This document shows, piece by piece, positions 1 through 11,061 of a stretch of 64,000 nucleotides of DNA. Position 1 is the stretch's first letter; each line of letters opens with the position of its first letter. The stretch is from the NCBI GenBank assembly GCA_964036315.1, contig OZ038500.1, forward strand, positions 57,320,245 to 57,384,244, written 5' to 3'. Both the position numbers and the translations under genes were made by a program. The notes beneath the pieces are model-generated. The model ran no database searches, was not told the origin of the DNA, and was given only the letters and a program-made list of their open reading frames with translations. This DNA is from Acanthosepion esculentum. Its lineage: Eukaryota > Mollusca > Cephalopoda > Sepiida > Sepiidae.

Positions 1-425
1 TGTCATTTATCCATCTTGACAACATTTTTCGTAAGAATAACTGAAAAAAAAACCTTTGATTTATTCAGCTAGAAAAAGAACAAGTTAAAATCGTTTTGTG
101 TCAGCCCCACTATGTGTTCCCAACTGAGCAATGGCGAGAGGAAAAATCATTCAGGCCTTCAGTAATATTACCAACACTCATACTCTGGCTTCTATCAATA
201 GAACGCTGAGTAAGTTTAAAAAAAACAAGGAACTGTAGAAAGGAAAACTGGATCGGAGGGATCATCATTTCAATTTAGAGTTAAATACCAATTTATTGTT
301 AAATGTAGAGCGCAACAGCCTTATAAAATCCTCGGAGAATTCCACTAAGATATCTTTAATCATTTCTAATATACAACGGCTTAAAGCTTAATCTAACAAT
401 TGAACAGTTTTGTTGTTACACCCAG
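1..425 (+). mobile_element. Tc1-like element, internally deleted, left end outside window
   Basis: A reading frame starting at 131 (MARGKIIQAF) resembles the N-terminal helix-turn-helix of a Tc1-type transposase and hits a stop at about 236. It is followed within 190 bp by the other end of the element, which closes with acacccag before a TA at 426-427. A second copy lies inverted at 10180-10670 and shares both the coding start and the terminal sequence (ctgggtgt at the end). The catalytic DDE region is absent, so the copy cannot be autonomous. The left end lies before base 1. Confidence 0.65.
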
Positions 426-1044
<619 letters not shown>

Positions 1045-1639
1045 AGTGTATATGAATAAAGACAAAAAAGAAGTTCAGGTTTTAGTGCGTTATGACTTTG
1101 CGAATTGTGAACGGGTAAAACCATCAGAAAGTATTATGCTCTATGTGTGTTGCCAAGTGAACCAAATCTTTAAAAATGAATGGCCTAGCAAGGCCGGCGT
1201 TGTTAGAACGTGGGATGCTCTCTGCAAGATCTGTGGGTATGTAGGTTTTTTGACTGGCATATCCTTCTCCTCGGTAGACAGCTGTGTAGATTCTTGAAGT
1301 CCGTCGCTCTTTACCGAAGTAACCGGATCGCAAACTCTGGCCATGTGGAAATGACAATCACCTGTACAAGTTAGGGCTTGTTAATATTTTTATGGTTAGC
1401 TTATTCTGCACAAATTCGTAGATGCAAGATTCTAGATACTCAAAGTAATGTCCCTCGAGACGCGATACCCAAACGATTGCTCCACAGGCGGCCCATGATA
1501 TTACTCGAATCGGAACATTCACGATGTAACTGGTGAGACTTGACGTAATTAAGGTAGCAATTGTCCACAGGGATTTTTATTTATTTTATTTATCGTTGGT
1601 CTATATAGGGGATTGCTGGGAAACCAGCCTGTCTTTACG
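1045..1639. other. unassigned unique-looking DNA
   Basis: Short overlapping frames on both strands (for example 1034-1297 plus) show no recognisable domain. No repeat relationship to the rest of the window was seen. Confidence 0.4.
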
Positions 1640-2170
1640 CAATGGTTAGGTGTCCAGAGCTGTAGATCACTTACGAGTTCTTGATTTGCTCGCTAGCAGT
1701 GCCCTGCAAAGCGGATTTCGCGTTCACGCACGATTGTAGAAATATCAGGGATGGGTCCATAGAGCAGTGATTTAGTTGGATATTCTATCCAGGAGATGAT
1801 AGCATTCGAGTGTAGGTTCCATCAAGCTTAGACTCTAGAGTTTTAGTTAATGTCCAGTTAGTAGCACCATACGTTAACACCGCCTCTTCTTTGACTCGAA
1901 AGAAATTCCTCTTGAGGTTGTCTCATAGATCAGATTTCCAAATAAACCCATTTTATTCAAGGCCTCTCAGGCTTTAGCTGTGCGAATTTTAACGTCCTTT
2001 TCCGTCGAATTTATTTCCCTTCCGATGTGAAAGATTCCACAGATTTTATTGATTCGCCTCTGACTGTTTGTATTTAGCCTTACTGGTCGAAACTTATGAA
2101 TTCAATTTTATTGGTATTGACATAGATAGAGTCCAGCATCGTTAGCAGTATTTTTCAGATGATGTAGGAG
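1640..2170 (-). pseudogene. LINE-G reverse-transcriptase C-terminal relic
   Basis: The minus-strand translation contains KIRTAKAWEALNKM, then SLLYGPIPDIST, IVREREIRFAGHC and SDLQLWT, in the order found C-terminal to the RT domain in many 'endonuclease-reverse transcriptase' LINE proteins. Stops (for example directly after FAGHC) and frameshifts make it a dead fragment. It lies head-on against LINE-J at 2220-2640. The LINE clade cannot be assigned by eye. Confidence 0.7.
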
Positions 2171-2206
2171 AACTGTGGGCTAAGAATAAGAAGAATAAAA
2201 AGAGAT

Positions 2207-2266
2207 TATTAAGGAGCGAGAACATTAGAAGAGTATGATCCCTCTTCTATTGTTCTCGCTTCTTAA
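2207..2266. repeat. 60-bp inverted repeat
   Basis: Two arms of about 26 nt (attaaggagcgagaaca, inverted near-perfectly downstream) surround a loop of about 7 nt. The second arm belongs to the adjacent LINE-J 3' region, so the hairpin may be a local snap-back duplication at the LINE junction. Confidence 0.75.
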
Positions 2267-2640
2267 TGATGACGGTAGATAACGTTTGGCATTGCGTTTA
2301 AATTTTTGAAGTTCAAAGTTGACTGGAAAGCAGAGAGCCAGAAGAGATTCCTACAAGCATGAAGTGCGAGAAAAGAAAATCTTACCAGAGAACTTACATT
2401 TATATCGAGCCATTTCAATTGGAAAATGATGAGACCTCGCCGCCAATCTAGTACTGCGCTTAATTTTTTTAAAGTCTAGGTACCACAGCGCGAAGAGTCC
2501 ATCCGAACAATTACCATGAAAGTATTTATAGAAAAGGCAGAGGGAATCTACGTTGCAGCGGTGGGAATGTGACTGAAGCCGAGATGCCAGCCCAGGACCA
2601 ATAATATTGCTGATTCTTCTTTGGATTGTATCAAGAAATA
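2267..2640 (-). pseudogene. LINE-J 3' fragment (RT C-terminus)
   Basis: The minus strand reads IQRRISNIIGP, HRCNVDSLCLFYKYFHGNC and RLAARSHHFPIEMARYK across small frame breaks. These match the tail of a jockey/CR1-like reverse transcriptase (LDKIQRR, SHRR.VA.LCLFYKYFHG). The same tail recurs at 5690-6705, 34410-34870, 35005-35505 and 42845-43530. Confidence 0.72.
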
Positions 2641-2905
2641 GTCATAATCAGAAAAGACTGCTGAAATTTATTCGACATATAATGGGGAAGGAGGACTTGA
2701 AATGTTTGACACTCCCAACTCATATCGAGGGCAGTAGAGACGGAGGTAAGCAGCGGACCACTTATTCCACGAGCTTATGTAAATGGATGGCGGAACAGGG
2801 GCGGCAGGCTTGTTAAATGGGCAAATGTTGCTAAGGGCTAGAAAAGGAGACCGGGAAGAGCGATGATGAAGGGAAAGGGGCTCTTCAAAGAAGAAGATTG
2901 TTTAA
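2607..2905 (+). pseudogene. LINE-E 3' fragment
   Basis: The frame 2607-2816 carries LLKFIRHIMGKEDL, THIEGSRDGGKQRTTY and LCKWMAEQG. This is the conserved C-terminal tail of a LINE endonuclease-reverse transcriptase (FLGHIMRKE, HIEG, KWMAEQG). It ends in GAA-rich DNA near 2890. Eleven further LINE-E pieces occur in the window, nearly all on the plus strand and all 3' ends except 19559-19800. Confidence 0.75.
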
Positions 2906-3286
2906 TTGAATAAATGCATTCATAAATGCAAGTAGTATAAAAAATTAGTTTCATTGAATTTCAATCACTGGTTGAATTTCCGTAGTTTTTGTAAATGTGG
3001 AAACATAAGGCATACAAATGCAATTTATATTGATTTCTCATAGAAAATTATTAACAAATGAGAACAAACATCAAACAAAAATATCACCGTTTCTGTATAC
3101 CGGACAAAAAAAAAAATCCTTTAAACCAGAATATATTCCAAGCGCTGTTTGTAAGGGTTAAAGTTTATGGGCATTTAATCAAGTTTTATATGCGTTTTGA
3201 ATTGATTTTTGTTCACGGGTCTCTATATCGCCAAACTGCACGCGAACATTTTCTATCTTTTTCTGTATCTCTTTTAGCAACTATTC

Positions 3287-3287
<1 letters not shown>
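2906..3287. other. unassigned AT-rich DNA
   Basis: Nothing recognised. The frame 3058-3510 only stays open because it runs into the TA tract. Confidence 0.4.
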
Positions 3288-3360
<73 letters not shown>

Positions 3361-3372
3361 ATACGTGTATGT

Positions 3373-3409
<37 letters not shown>

Positions 3410-3424
3410 GGTGTATATATATAG
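3288..3424. repeat. (TA)n/(GT)n microsatellite cluster
   Basis: A TA tract of about 59 bp, a short GT run, then a second TA tract with ATGT interruptions. Confidence 0.97.
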
Positions 3425-3795
3425 TGTTTTCGTATTGCTTTTGTGTGATCGATCTTTTTTTTTTTGGCATAGTTTCCCTCTGTTTATGCGTAAATCTATA
3501 CATCATTTGAAAATCTCTGCATCTCTTCTCTCGGGCGTTGTTTCAATTTTTTGTTTACTTTTATCATATTTTTCATAGGCTACGCAAACAGAGATCAATA
3601 AACATGATTTTCGTTTTCATTACGCTCTATGAGTTTGAACTTGGGCACCACACTGCCAAAGTCACCCACAAAATCGATTGAGGGATGGAATCGGCTTCAG
3701 TACTTACGGGGTGCGTCGTTGTTTCCAAAACCTAGCGTCTTGGTAGCTGGACCAATTAAATAAACGTTTTTGCAGTCGCAAGCCCTCACCATCGA

Positions 3796-3796
<1 letters not shown>

Positions 3797-3841
<45 letters not shown>
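3797..3841. repeat. (TA)n microsatellite
   Basis: Uninterrupted TA run of about 44 bp. Confidence 0.97.
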
Positions 3842-3844
<3 letters not shown>

Positions 3845-4065
3845 ATATTAGTGGTGAAGATACACATACATATGCAATTATATATGCACATACACATATG
3901 TGTATAAAAATAATTCCAAGAGGATATGATCCAGGTAGAACTCGATGTCCAGGACAGAGTAAGGATATAATAAAAAGACTTAAACACTAATATTCCATGG
4001 TCATAATTTATTCCATTGGAGTCGCAAAAACGACCCAATTAATCAGACCTACAGATTCAAAATCT

Positions 4066-4066
<1 letters not shown>

Positions 4067-4119
<53 letters not shown>

Positions 4120-4121
4120 TT

Positions 4122-4191
<70 letters not shown>

Positions 4192-4212
4192 CTGTGTGTG
4201 TGTATATATAAT
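4067..4212. repeat. (TA)n ... (TA)n(GT)n microsatellite
   Basis: Two TA runs separated by an 8-bp interruption, followed by about 36 bp of GT with one TC interruption. Confidence 0.97.
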
Positions 4213-4224
4213 AAGGAAAGTTGT

Positions 4225-4390
4225 AAGCTCAGAAAGCAACGTTTCGTCCGTAACATCATCAGTACTTTAGGGCTGAATTCAATTTCGGAACGGACACTGC
4301 GTTGTCGGTTCAAAGAATTCTACAAGATAATCCTATCCGTGTTCGCCAGTCATCACTCGATTATGGACAGCTGTATACCTGTCCTCCTGT
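4225..4390. repeat. dispersed repeat, paralogue of 5500-5650
   Basis: The sequence from gtccgtaacatcatcagtac to the motif catcactcgattatgg is shared, with divergence, with 5500-5650. No coding potential or terminal structure was recognised. Confidence 0.6.
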
Positions 4391-4439
4391 ATGTCAGTGA
4401 ATGCGGGACGATCTCCTCAAACACGAAGAGCATACTCGA

Positions 4440-4652
4440 AGCAGCAGGAATTTCTACAGAAGGAGTTTGGGAATTACATAGACCGAACACGTGAGCAACG
4501 ACGAAGCTTTGGAGAAAATAGAAACAAAAAGGGAACTAATACTTAGCACCAGGGAGAGACAGTTGAGGTTTCTGGGGCACATAATGCGGAAGGAGAGTTT
4601 GGAAAATCTGACAGATATATGGAAAGAGGGACAGACGAAAGGATTGCATAAC
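4440..4652 (+). pseudogene. LINE-E 3' fragment, split by LTR-A
   Basis: One frame reads HVSNDEALEKIETKREL, then RQLRFLGHIMRKESLENLT and WKEGQ, the LINE-E C-terminal block. It is interrupted at 4652/5012 by a solo LTR and resumes as the KWIAEQG tail at 5012 onward. A stop precedes TEHVSN, so the fragment was already decayed or has decayed since. Confidence 0.78.
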
Positions 4653-5011
4653 TGTTGAGGGGTCTCCCATTTTTACACAAATGGACTCACCCAAGGTATA
4701 CATATACTACTGCCGGTGAGTACCCGGAATACGTTAAGTCAAGTCGGACAGTAGTAGTAGAACGTAGAGTCGGTCAAGTAGAATAACGTAGCGGCAAGAG
4801 CCATAGTAACGAGCAGACTCAGTAAGAAGTCATACAGCGTCGATACCAAAGACTATCGATATATATATATTTTATCTACTAACCCCACATTCCCGGAACT
4901 ACTAACCTGCATTACCAGTTTGTATTATTACGTTAATACTTTTATTTTCCTAAATTCATTCTTGGCGTTTGTTATTATTTGATACCGGATTTCATCCCGG
5001 AATCCACAACA
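4653..5011 (+). mobile_element. LTR-A solo LTR (359 bp) with 5-bp TSD
   Basis: The block starts TGTTGAGGGG and ends CCACAACA and is flanked on both sides by the direct repeat ATAAC (4648-4652 and 5012-5016). TG...CA ends with a 5-bp duplication are diagnostic of LTR-retrotransposon integration. A TA-rich stretch at 4857-4872 could be the TATA region. A homologous block lies inverted at 58912-59250. No internal region, primer-binding site or second LTR is adjacent, so this is a solo LTR left by recombination. Superfamily is not determined; a 5-bp TSD fits Ty3/Gypsy or BEL. Confidence 0.85.
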
Positions 5012-5450
5012 ATAACATACTTAGTAAGCTTGACTAATATGGATAGCAGAACAGGGTTTAGGAGAAATAACAGAAAGACAAAATTTATTAAGAGCTACAA
5101 AGGGCAGGAAATTGTGGAGAGCCATGATCGCTAACATCCTGAAGAGACAATGCACGTAGAAGACGAAGAATGAACTCCAGTAAATGGATAGCAGAACAGG
5201 GTTTAGGAGAAATAACAGAAAGACAAAATTTATTAAGAGCTACAAAGGACAGGAAATTGTGGAGAGCCATGATCGCTAACATCCTGAAGAGACAATGCAC
5301 GTAGAAGACGAAGAATGAACTCCAGTAAATGGATAGCAGAACAGGGTTTAGGAGAAATAACAGAAAGACAACATTTATTAAGAGCTACAAAGGACAGGAA
5401 GTTGTGGAAAGGCATGATCGCTTACGTCCTGATGAAAGACGGCAAAGAAG
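5012..5450 (+). repeat. three-unit tandem amplification of the LINE-E tail
   Basis: A unit of about 145 bp starts near 5040, 5184 and 5329. Each encodes AEQGLGEITERQ, LLRATK and a KLW(R/K).MIA block, the extreme C-terminus of LINE-E. The third unit is the most diverged (GMIAYVLMKDG) and runs into the (GAA)n tract. Units 1 and 2 are near-identical, so the amplification is younger than the LINE insertion. Confidence 0.88.
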
Positions 5451-5488
5451 AAGAAGAAGAAGAAGAAGAAGAAGAAGAAGAAGAAGAA
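5446..5488. repeat. (GAA)n microsatellite, LINE-E tail
   Basis: About 14 GAA triplets follow the LINE-E stop region. LINE-E copies at 2905 and 9110 also end in GAA-rich DNA, so this is probably the expanded 3' simple-repeat tail of the LINE. Confidence 0.9.
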
Positions 5489-5499
5489 ATACATGTAAA

Positions 5500-5650
5500 A
5501 ACAAGCCCTACAACCGTAATATCATCAGTACTTAGGTGTTGAGAACGGACGTTGAGCTGTCGATTTCAAAAATTAGCATCTGTTGATGTGGATCTGAAAG
5601 AAAGGTCTGTTTGTGGTCGCTAATCATCACACGATAATGAATAATTGTGT
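5500..5650. repeat. dispersed repeat, paralogue of 4225-4390
   Basis: Shares aatatcatcagtactta and the downstream pattern with 4225-4390. Its start abuts the GAA tract. Confidence 0.6.
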
Positions 5651-5684
5651 CAAGAATTAGAGTTTTTTTTTTAAAAATCAGTAT

Positions 5685-6705
5685 CACCCCACACAAGGCA
5701 GTAAAGCCACTAAAAAGAAGGGGGTCACAGAGTGTGGAAGTATTAAGAACAGAAACAATAATGAGCGGGAAGAGGAAAAAGTAACCAGGAGAAGAGTAGA
5801 TTGCGATTGACATTGCATTTAAATTTTTGCAAATCAAGTTTGGCTGTAAAGCATGGAACGTAAAGGGAGTTTTTCAAGCGAGAAGTGCGAGAAAAGAAAC
5901 TGTTAGCATAGAATTTATGGTTACATCTAACCAGCTCAGCTGTAAATTGATGAGGTCTCGACGCCAGTCTAGTCAGTTATGTGCCATGGCGACCATGTAT
6001 CTTTCAATACATGACTGACGAGGCAGATTTTTCTTCCCACAATAGGTTGCTATTTCTTTCTGCAGTAGACCAGTTGCCATCCAAAGCTATAGAACCCAGT
6101 CTGTTCTGCTATTTACCCATAGCTGGGGGGAGAAGAAGAGTATTAATACCTTTCCCAAGGGGATTAGCACGTAAGTGAATTTAATGGATTCCACTGGAAT
6201 TCGAACTCGGCTCTCCAGTGCCTCAATCCGAGCCGCTATCCATTACTCCATTACTTTAGGGCTAGGTACCATAGCGAAGAGATCATCCGAACAATTACAA
6301 TGAAAGTATTCATAGGAATGACACAAAAAGGTAACCTTACGGAGGGGGAATGTCACTGGAGCCGAGCCGCAACATCAGGCCCAGTAATATTACTGATTCT
6401 TCTTTGGATTTTATCAAGGAGTTCAAGGTAAATAGAAGGGGCACCAGAGCATATGTGGCAGCAATATTCTAAGTATGGACGAGTGGTAGACATGGTTATG
6501 TAAAATAGATTCTGGAGAGAAAAATTCTTGCAAGACACTGTGACCCAACTTTCTTAGCAGTTGACCCAGCAATGGATTCAATATAGTCTTTCCACCTGTT
6601 GTCAGCTAAGAACGTTAGCCCTGGAAGGCACAACGAGCCACTTTCGAGATACAGATACAGAAAAAAAAAATCGAGAGTTGAGAGCAAGAGTGGCGATAAA
6701 TTATA
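5685..6705 (-). pseudogene. LINE-J 3' end, interrupted by SINE-2
   Basis: Reading 6705 to 5685 on the minus strand: CLPGLTFLADNRWKDYIESI and KKVGSQCLARIF (6650-6500), then after a frameshift RPYLEYCCHICSGAPS and LLDKIQRRISNI (6480-6370), then the HRRKV / YEYFHCNC region. The 3' untranslated part (aggcagtaaagccact at about 5698) is shared with all other LINE-J copies. This is the longest LINE-J copy here. A tRNA-derived SINE-2 separates the RT tail from the 3' part. Family placement (jockey/CR1-like) rests on residue pattern only. Confidence 0.75.
5972..6252 (-). mobile_element. SINE-2 (tRNA-derived) nested in LINE-J
   Basis: On the minus strand the head carries an A-box-like ggagtaatggatagcggc and a B-box-like gagttcgaattcc, spaced as in a tRNA. 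The body continues through gtgctaatcccc and ctatgggtaaatagc. Close relatives lie at 61100-61375 and 16960-17215, and pieces at 31870-32050 and 47090-47310. LINE-J consensus resumes on both sides, so this is an insertion into the LINE. Confidence 0.7.
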
Positions 6706-7439
6706 CAACAGTTGGAAGACATTTGGCAGAAATCGTCAGAATGAAGAATTAGGCCACCATGACTTGACTAATGAGAAGCAGCTTGCGCTGTTTGACAGTT
6801 GCTTTAATTTGATCATGTTAAATTGAGTGGTCGTCCTTGAAACTAGAATTATTAAAGTCTCTAGAGGGCGTGCCATTGCATCAGTATAAGGTTACGAGCA
6901 TTCGCGATGTGGAGTCAGTCATTAGTGATGATGGGCGAACAACTCGAAGAGTGACAGGCAGGTGAAAAGATCCTTTTCGTGTTTGAGCGCTTACTGCTGA
7001 TTAAAATTTCCGCCCATCTTCCCCAAAATCAATTCTTCACCTCCAAAAGATTCTGGTAACTCTTTTGTTGTAAGGAATTGATTACTTTCTTACTGCCTCT
7101 TGCAACTCGGTCACGCAATCACAGCCAGGGAAAGGTTTGTTGTAATTTAAAAGTAATGAATAAAAAGTTACAAGAATTTTTGCGAGACGTTGTGAACAGA
7201 GTTGCGAATAGCAAGCTGCCTGTACTGCTGCAGTGATATACAAAACATTAACCATCCCAAAACTCGCAGCAGTTAGGCGGTGTTGACCCTTGTGCCCAAC
7301 TGGCCCTATTCAACAGCGCTCAGGTCTTCGAAATATACGAGGTACGTGTGGAAAAATCACAGGACATGTTGATAAAAAAGGTACAAAAGAAAACAGCACA
7401 TAAACTGTCTAGCGAATTTGTGCAAATGGATGCATAAAG
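6706..7439. other. unassigned DNA
   Basis: No coding region, repeat relationship or RNA gene was recognised. Confidence 0.4.
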
Positions 7440-7580
7440 TGTTAGAGTTTTTGGGTACTTTAATATACTAGTGAGCCAACCAAAATGAGCTGACTCATTT
7501 TATAGTTGATCAATAGAAGATATATACCAATCAGAAAGCTCAAAATATTCAATTCGACGTGTATAAAGTGTTATGGTGAA
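7440..7580. mobile_element. Tc1/mariner-like terminal fragment
   Basis: The reverse complement of this block matches 41812-41910, including aaaatgagtcagctcatttt (inverted here) and the end ...ctagta. At 41.9 kb the same end follows a transposase relic, so this is a terminal piece of that family; no coding sequence remains here. Confidence 0.6.
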
Positions 7581-7879
7581 ACACACCTAGTCTATAGATA
7601 ATAGACTCTCCCATCTTATATAAGTAGTAGTCAGTGAGGGTCGACGGGAGTCGAATACGAAAGTAGTCAGCTACCACAACTCGATTACTCTGCGTAATAC
7701 ATATTATAACAAGTTCCTAACGTTTTTGTACATTGAACCCATTTAGGACCGAATTTAGTCCAAATACAGTTTCCACTGCGGAAATAACTCTACAACATAA
7801 AGGCAGCCATGTTTTTTTTTTCGAATATTCACTGCCAAACCCAGAGACCTTTGAAGACTGAAGAATTACGGAACAGCTG

Positions 7880-8030
7880 AATTATTCAATGCAATGAATG
7901 GCGGAATAAGGTTTAGGGGAGATAACAAAAACACAAAATATATTAAGAGCTATAAACGACAGAAAAATGTGGAGAGACATGATCGCCTACGTCCTCAAAG
8001 GGACACGGAAGTTAGAAGAAAAAGATTAAA
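7880..8030 (+). pseudogene. LINE-E tail fragment
   Basis: A frame with one stop reads WMAE, GLGEITKTQNILRAIND and WRDMIAYVLKG, the extreme C-terminus of LINE-E. Only about 150 bp are present. Confidence 0.7.
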
Positions 8031-8184
8031 TTTTTTATACTTTTTTAAATACTTATTTGTTAAATTGACAAACAGCTTAACATGCAAATTATAAACTGGA
8101 GATGTCAAAAAGAAACAAGTACAACAATTTAAACGGAGGACGGACATTGTAACCTTGAAAACTTCTAGAGGACCTCATTTAGGA

Positions 8185-8940
8185 AACGGGATGCGACATT
8201 TCATCATCGCCGACTCAACACCAGCCAACTCATCTACGTGACAACCCAACTCTAGGACAACTCACCAACAAGATATTCATCGCGAGGACAACTCAACGCT
8301 GGGGTTGAATTCATAGGTCCAGACCGGTGTTGGTTGACATAGTGTGCACATCTCTTAGATCGGCTTTGAGTCGAAAAGATTTTGAAAGTTTTTTTAGTTC
8401 GTCTTAGTGTCTTATTAGTTACAACAGCCTATCTGGCTGACTGGTGTTTAATTTTCAAGATCGGAAGCTAACATAAGACTGCACACACTGTTGGGGATGG
8501 ACCACCACACAATATGGAGATTCATTGCCGAGCTGCAAAAAGTGCAAAGGAAACTAGATACATTCTTCCAGCAATTAAATCTCCATTTTATAATTAGCAT
8601 GTTCCCCGAACATGAAGAAGTATATGAAGGCAAATGAAATAATTTTGCTGATTTTTCTTTTTCACATCGATCTCCAACTGAATATTTAAGGAGAATTGCA
8701 TACAATCCTTAACAAGTTTTTAAATTAAAAAGTCATGTATTAAAATATAACCTTTATTAAATAACTTAAAAATCGACAAAAAATTTCATAGTTTGTATGT
8801 CATTGTGATGTTTTCGCCCTGTCTAGGCTGGTGGTGAGTTGTCCTCGAGTTGAGTTGTTACGGAGATAAACTGGACAGTGTTGAGTCAGCGGTTTTGAGT
8901 CGGCGAGGATAAGATTGTGGTGATGAGCCGTCCTGCATAC
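8185..8940 (+). mobile_element. MULE (Mutator-like) remnant with subrepeat-rich TIRs
   Basis: The left arm (about 8185-8300) and right arm (about 8815-8940) are inverted copies containing repeated gaggacaactcac and gccgactca motifs. Between them, 8497-8637 encodes HHTIWRFIAELQKVQ, followed by a stop. That motif is typical of the C-terminal part of FLYWCH-associated MULE transposases (HP.IW.FI..L..EQ). The catalytic DDE core is missing. A second such element lies at 40656-41327. Confidence 0.68.
8497..8637 (+). pseudogene. MULE transposase C-terminal fragment
   Basis: A 46-codon open segment, GMDHHTIWRFIAELQKVQ through EEVYEGK and a stop. It lacks the catalytic domain and any start context. 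The call depends on the IWRFIAELQ block plus its position between inverted arms. Confidence 0.6.
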
Positions 8941-8974
8941 TGTAGGAAAAGCGGCTTCGAATATAACCTACTTA

Positions 8975-9115
8975 ACTAGCTTGCGTAAATGGATAACAGA
9001 ACATGGTTTAGGAGAGATAGCTAAAAAAACAATCTTTAATAAGATCCATAAAGACAGGTAATTGTGGAGAGCCGTGATCGCCAAGATCCCGAGAGGACAT
9101 AGGTCAAAGAAGAAG
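8975..9115 (+). pseudogene. LINE-E tail fragment
   Basis: Readable as TSLRKWITEHGLGEIA, then a broken LWRAVIAKI block, ending in GAA-rich DNA near 9110 (gaagaagaagaa). Same 3' piece as at 7880 and 5040. Confidence 0.68.
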
Positions 9116-9497
9116 AAGAAGTCCTATGAATTAACATTTCATTAAGGGATTTGGATGCATCTATGAAGTAGCAAAGCGGTTAGAAAAAAAAAAGCTTCTG
9201 GTAGTTTGTCGACGCCTATGAGGTCAGTTTTTAGCGTGTGGTCATAAATTCGCGAACAGATTGTCGGCGACACCGCGTCGATTCGATTCCTGCTTACTTT
9301 GATTAATAAATTTGTGCTTGATCCGTGTTATCGCGATTTGCAGTTTTTTTTCTCCTCCAAAACGGCCATTTATTTCACTTCAATCTGATAAATGTTTGTG
9401 AAAGCTAGCCTCGTTTAATCATTCGCAACTGCGCTGCTCTATTCTCTCAGGCAGTATCGCTATTATATAACAAATAAAAAAGCAGACAATGTTCCTC
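9116..9497. other. unassigned DNA
   Basis: Nothing recognised on either strand. Confidence 0.4.
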
Positions 9498-9503
9498 GCC
9501 TAC

Positions 9504-9551
<48 letters not shown>

Positions 9552-9644
9552 GCAGATATTGACACATACAAGAAAGAGGGAGTAAGAAGATTATAAAATA
9601 TCTGTAATTCTCCTTTTCTTTCTCACTATATATATATATATGTG

Positions 9645-9718
<74 letters not shown>

Positions 9719-9849
9719 TACATATATATATATATATAGAGAGAGAGAGATATGCAAGAAGATGGTGTAAATATCTGTAAATTTCCCTCTTGATATACAT
9801 GTATATACATATATGAATAGATCTATGCATATATATATATATATATATA

Positions 9850-9920
<71 letters not shown>

Positions 9921-9923
9921 AAT

Positions 9924-9967
<44 letters not shown>
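9498..9967. repeat. compound microsatellite cluster
   Basis: (TATC)n at about 9502-9551, then (TA)n, (CT)n and (TA)n with GAGA at 9628-9751, then (TA)n/(GT)n blocks at 9827-9967. Frames on the minus strand here (polyIY, polyTH) are microsatellite translations, not genes. Confidence 0.97.
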
Positions 9968-9971
<4 letters not shown>

Positions 9972-10070
9972 GGATTGATGTGACTTTGTGACCCTGGGAT
10001 TCAGGGTATTTGCAATCGTCTAACGATCGCAAATAGCGTGAAACACAGACTCACAAACTCACATAAATTC

Positions 10071-10072
<2 letters not shown>

Positions 10073-10169
<97 letters not shown>

Positions 10170-10177
10170 TATGTATG
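10073..10177. repeat. (TA)n(GT)n microsatellite
   Basis: About 52 bp TA followed by about 36 bp GT, abutting the end of the second Tc1-like copy. Confidence 0.97.
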
Positions 10178-10179
10178 TA

Positions 10180-10670
10180 CTGGGTGTGAGAGCAAAATTG
10201 TCCAAATCGTGTAACAGCAAAATATTTCAATTGTTAGATTAAGCTTTGAACCATTTTATTTGAGAAAGAATTAAATAAAAAGTACTGAAATTCTCCCAGG
10301 TTTTTTTATAAAACTAATGGAACACTACTTTGAACAATAACAATGTATTTAGCTCTATGTTGAAATGATGATCCTGGTTGTTGTTGTGACCACCTGATCC
10401 AGCTTCGTTTCTACTGTTCCCTCTTTTTAAAACTTATTCACCATTCTCTTCATGGTTCTTGAATGGATATTGAAGAGGGAACCCAGAGTCGGAATGCTGG
10501 TATTATTACTGAAGGCCTGAATGATTTTTCCTATCACCATTGCTTAGTTGGGAAGAGATAGTGAGGATGATACAAAACGATTTTAATCTGTTCTCTTTCT
10601 AGCTGAATAACCCAATGGGGTTTTCAATGATTCTTACGACAACTGGTGACAAGATGGCTAAACGTCTTAT
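10180..10670 (-). mobile_element. Tc1-like element, inverted copy of 1-425
   Basis: Starts ctgggtgtga after a TA at 10178-10179, and its reverse complement parallels 1-425 throughout, including the HTH start (tcaggccttcagtaat in the other orientation). It is likewise deleted for the catalytic region. Homology with copy 1 is clear to about 10667; the far end was not resolved. Confidence 0.68.
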
Positions 10671-10789
10671 CTGAAACGTTGGAAAAAAGTAATTCAATTA
10701 GTTTAGTGCTTTTTTTTTTTAGATACTAGACATTTATGCGATGGACAATTATTAAAAATATGTATATATGCACATATATTTATATACAG

Positions 10790-10866
10790 ATAGAGAGAGA
10801 GAGAGAGAGAGAGGGGGGGAGATTGTGTGTGTGTGTGTGTGTATGTGAGAGCGAGAGAGAGGGATC
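10790..10866. repeat. (GA)n/(GT)n microsatellite
   Basis: GA run, a short G run, GT run, then GA run. Confidence 0.95.
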
Positions 10867-10966
10867 GATGTAGATGGATAAATACATACTTATATAAGTA
10901 AATAGACTGAAAGATCGTCAGCGGAACTAAGAAGTGGGAAGGAAATCTCTTTCACTCTGTTTCTCT

Positions 10967-10978
10967 CTATATATATAC

Positions 10979-11061
<83 letters not shown>

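Noticed and set aside
3058..3510. 150-codon plus frame
   Set aside because: Most of its length is (IY)n and (CV)n from TA and GT microsatellites.
3997..4494. 165-codon plus frame
   Set aside because: It spans two TA tracts, a GT tract and the start of LINE-E in the wrong frame.
4653..5011. LTR-A as a DNA transposon because the ends are inverted
   Set aside because: Inverted match is only about 8 bp, the ends are TG...CA, and the duplication is 5 bp; this fits an LTR better.
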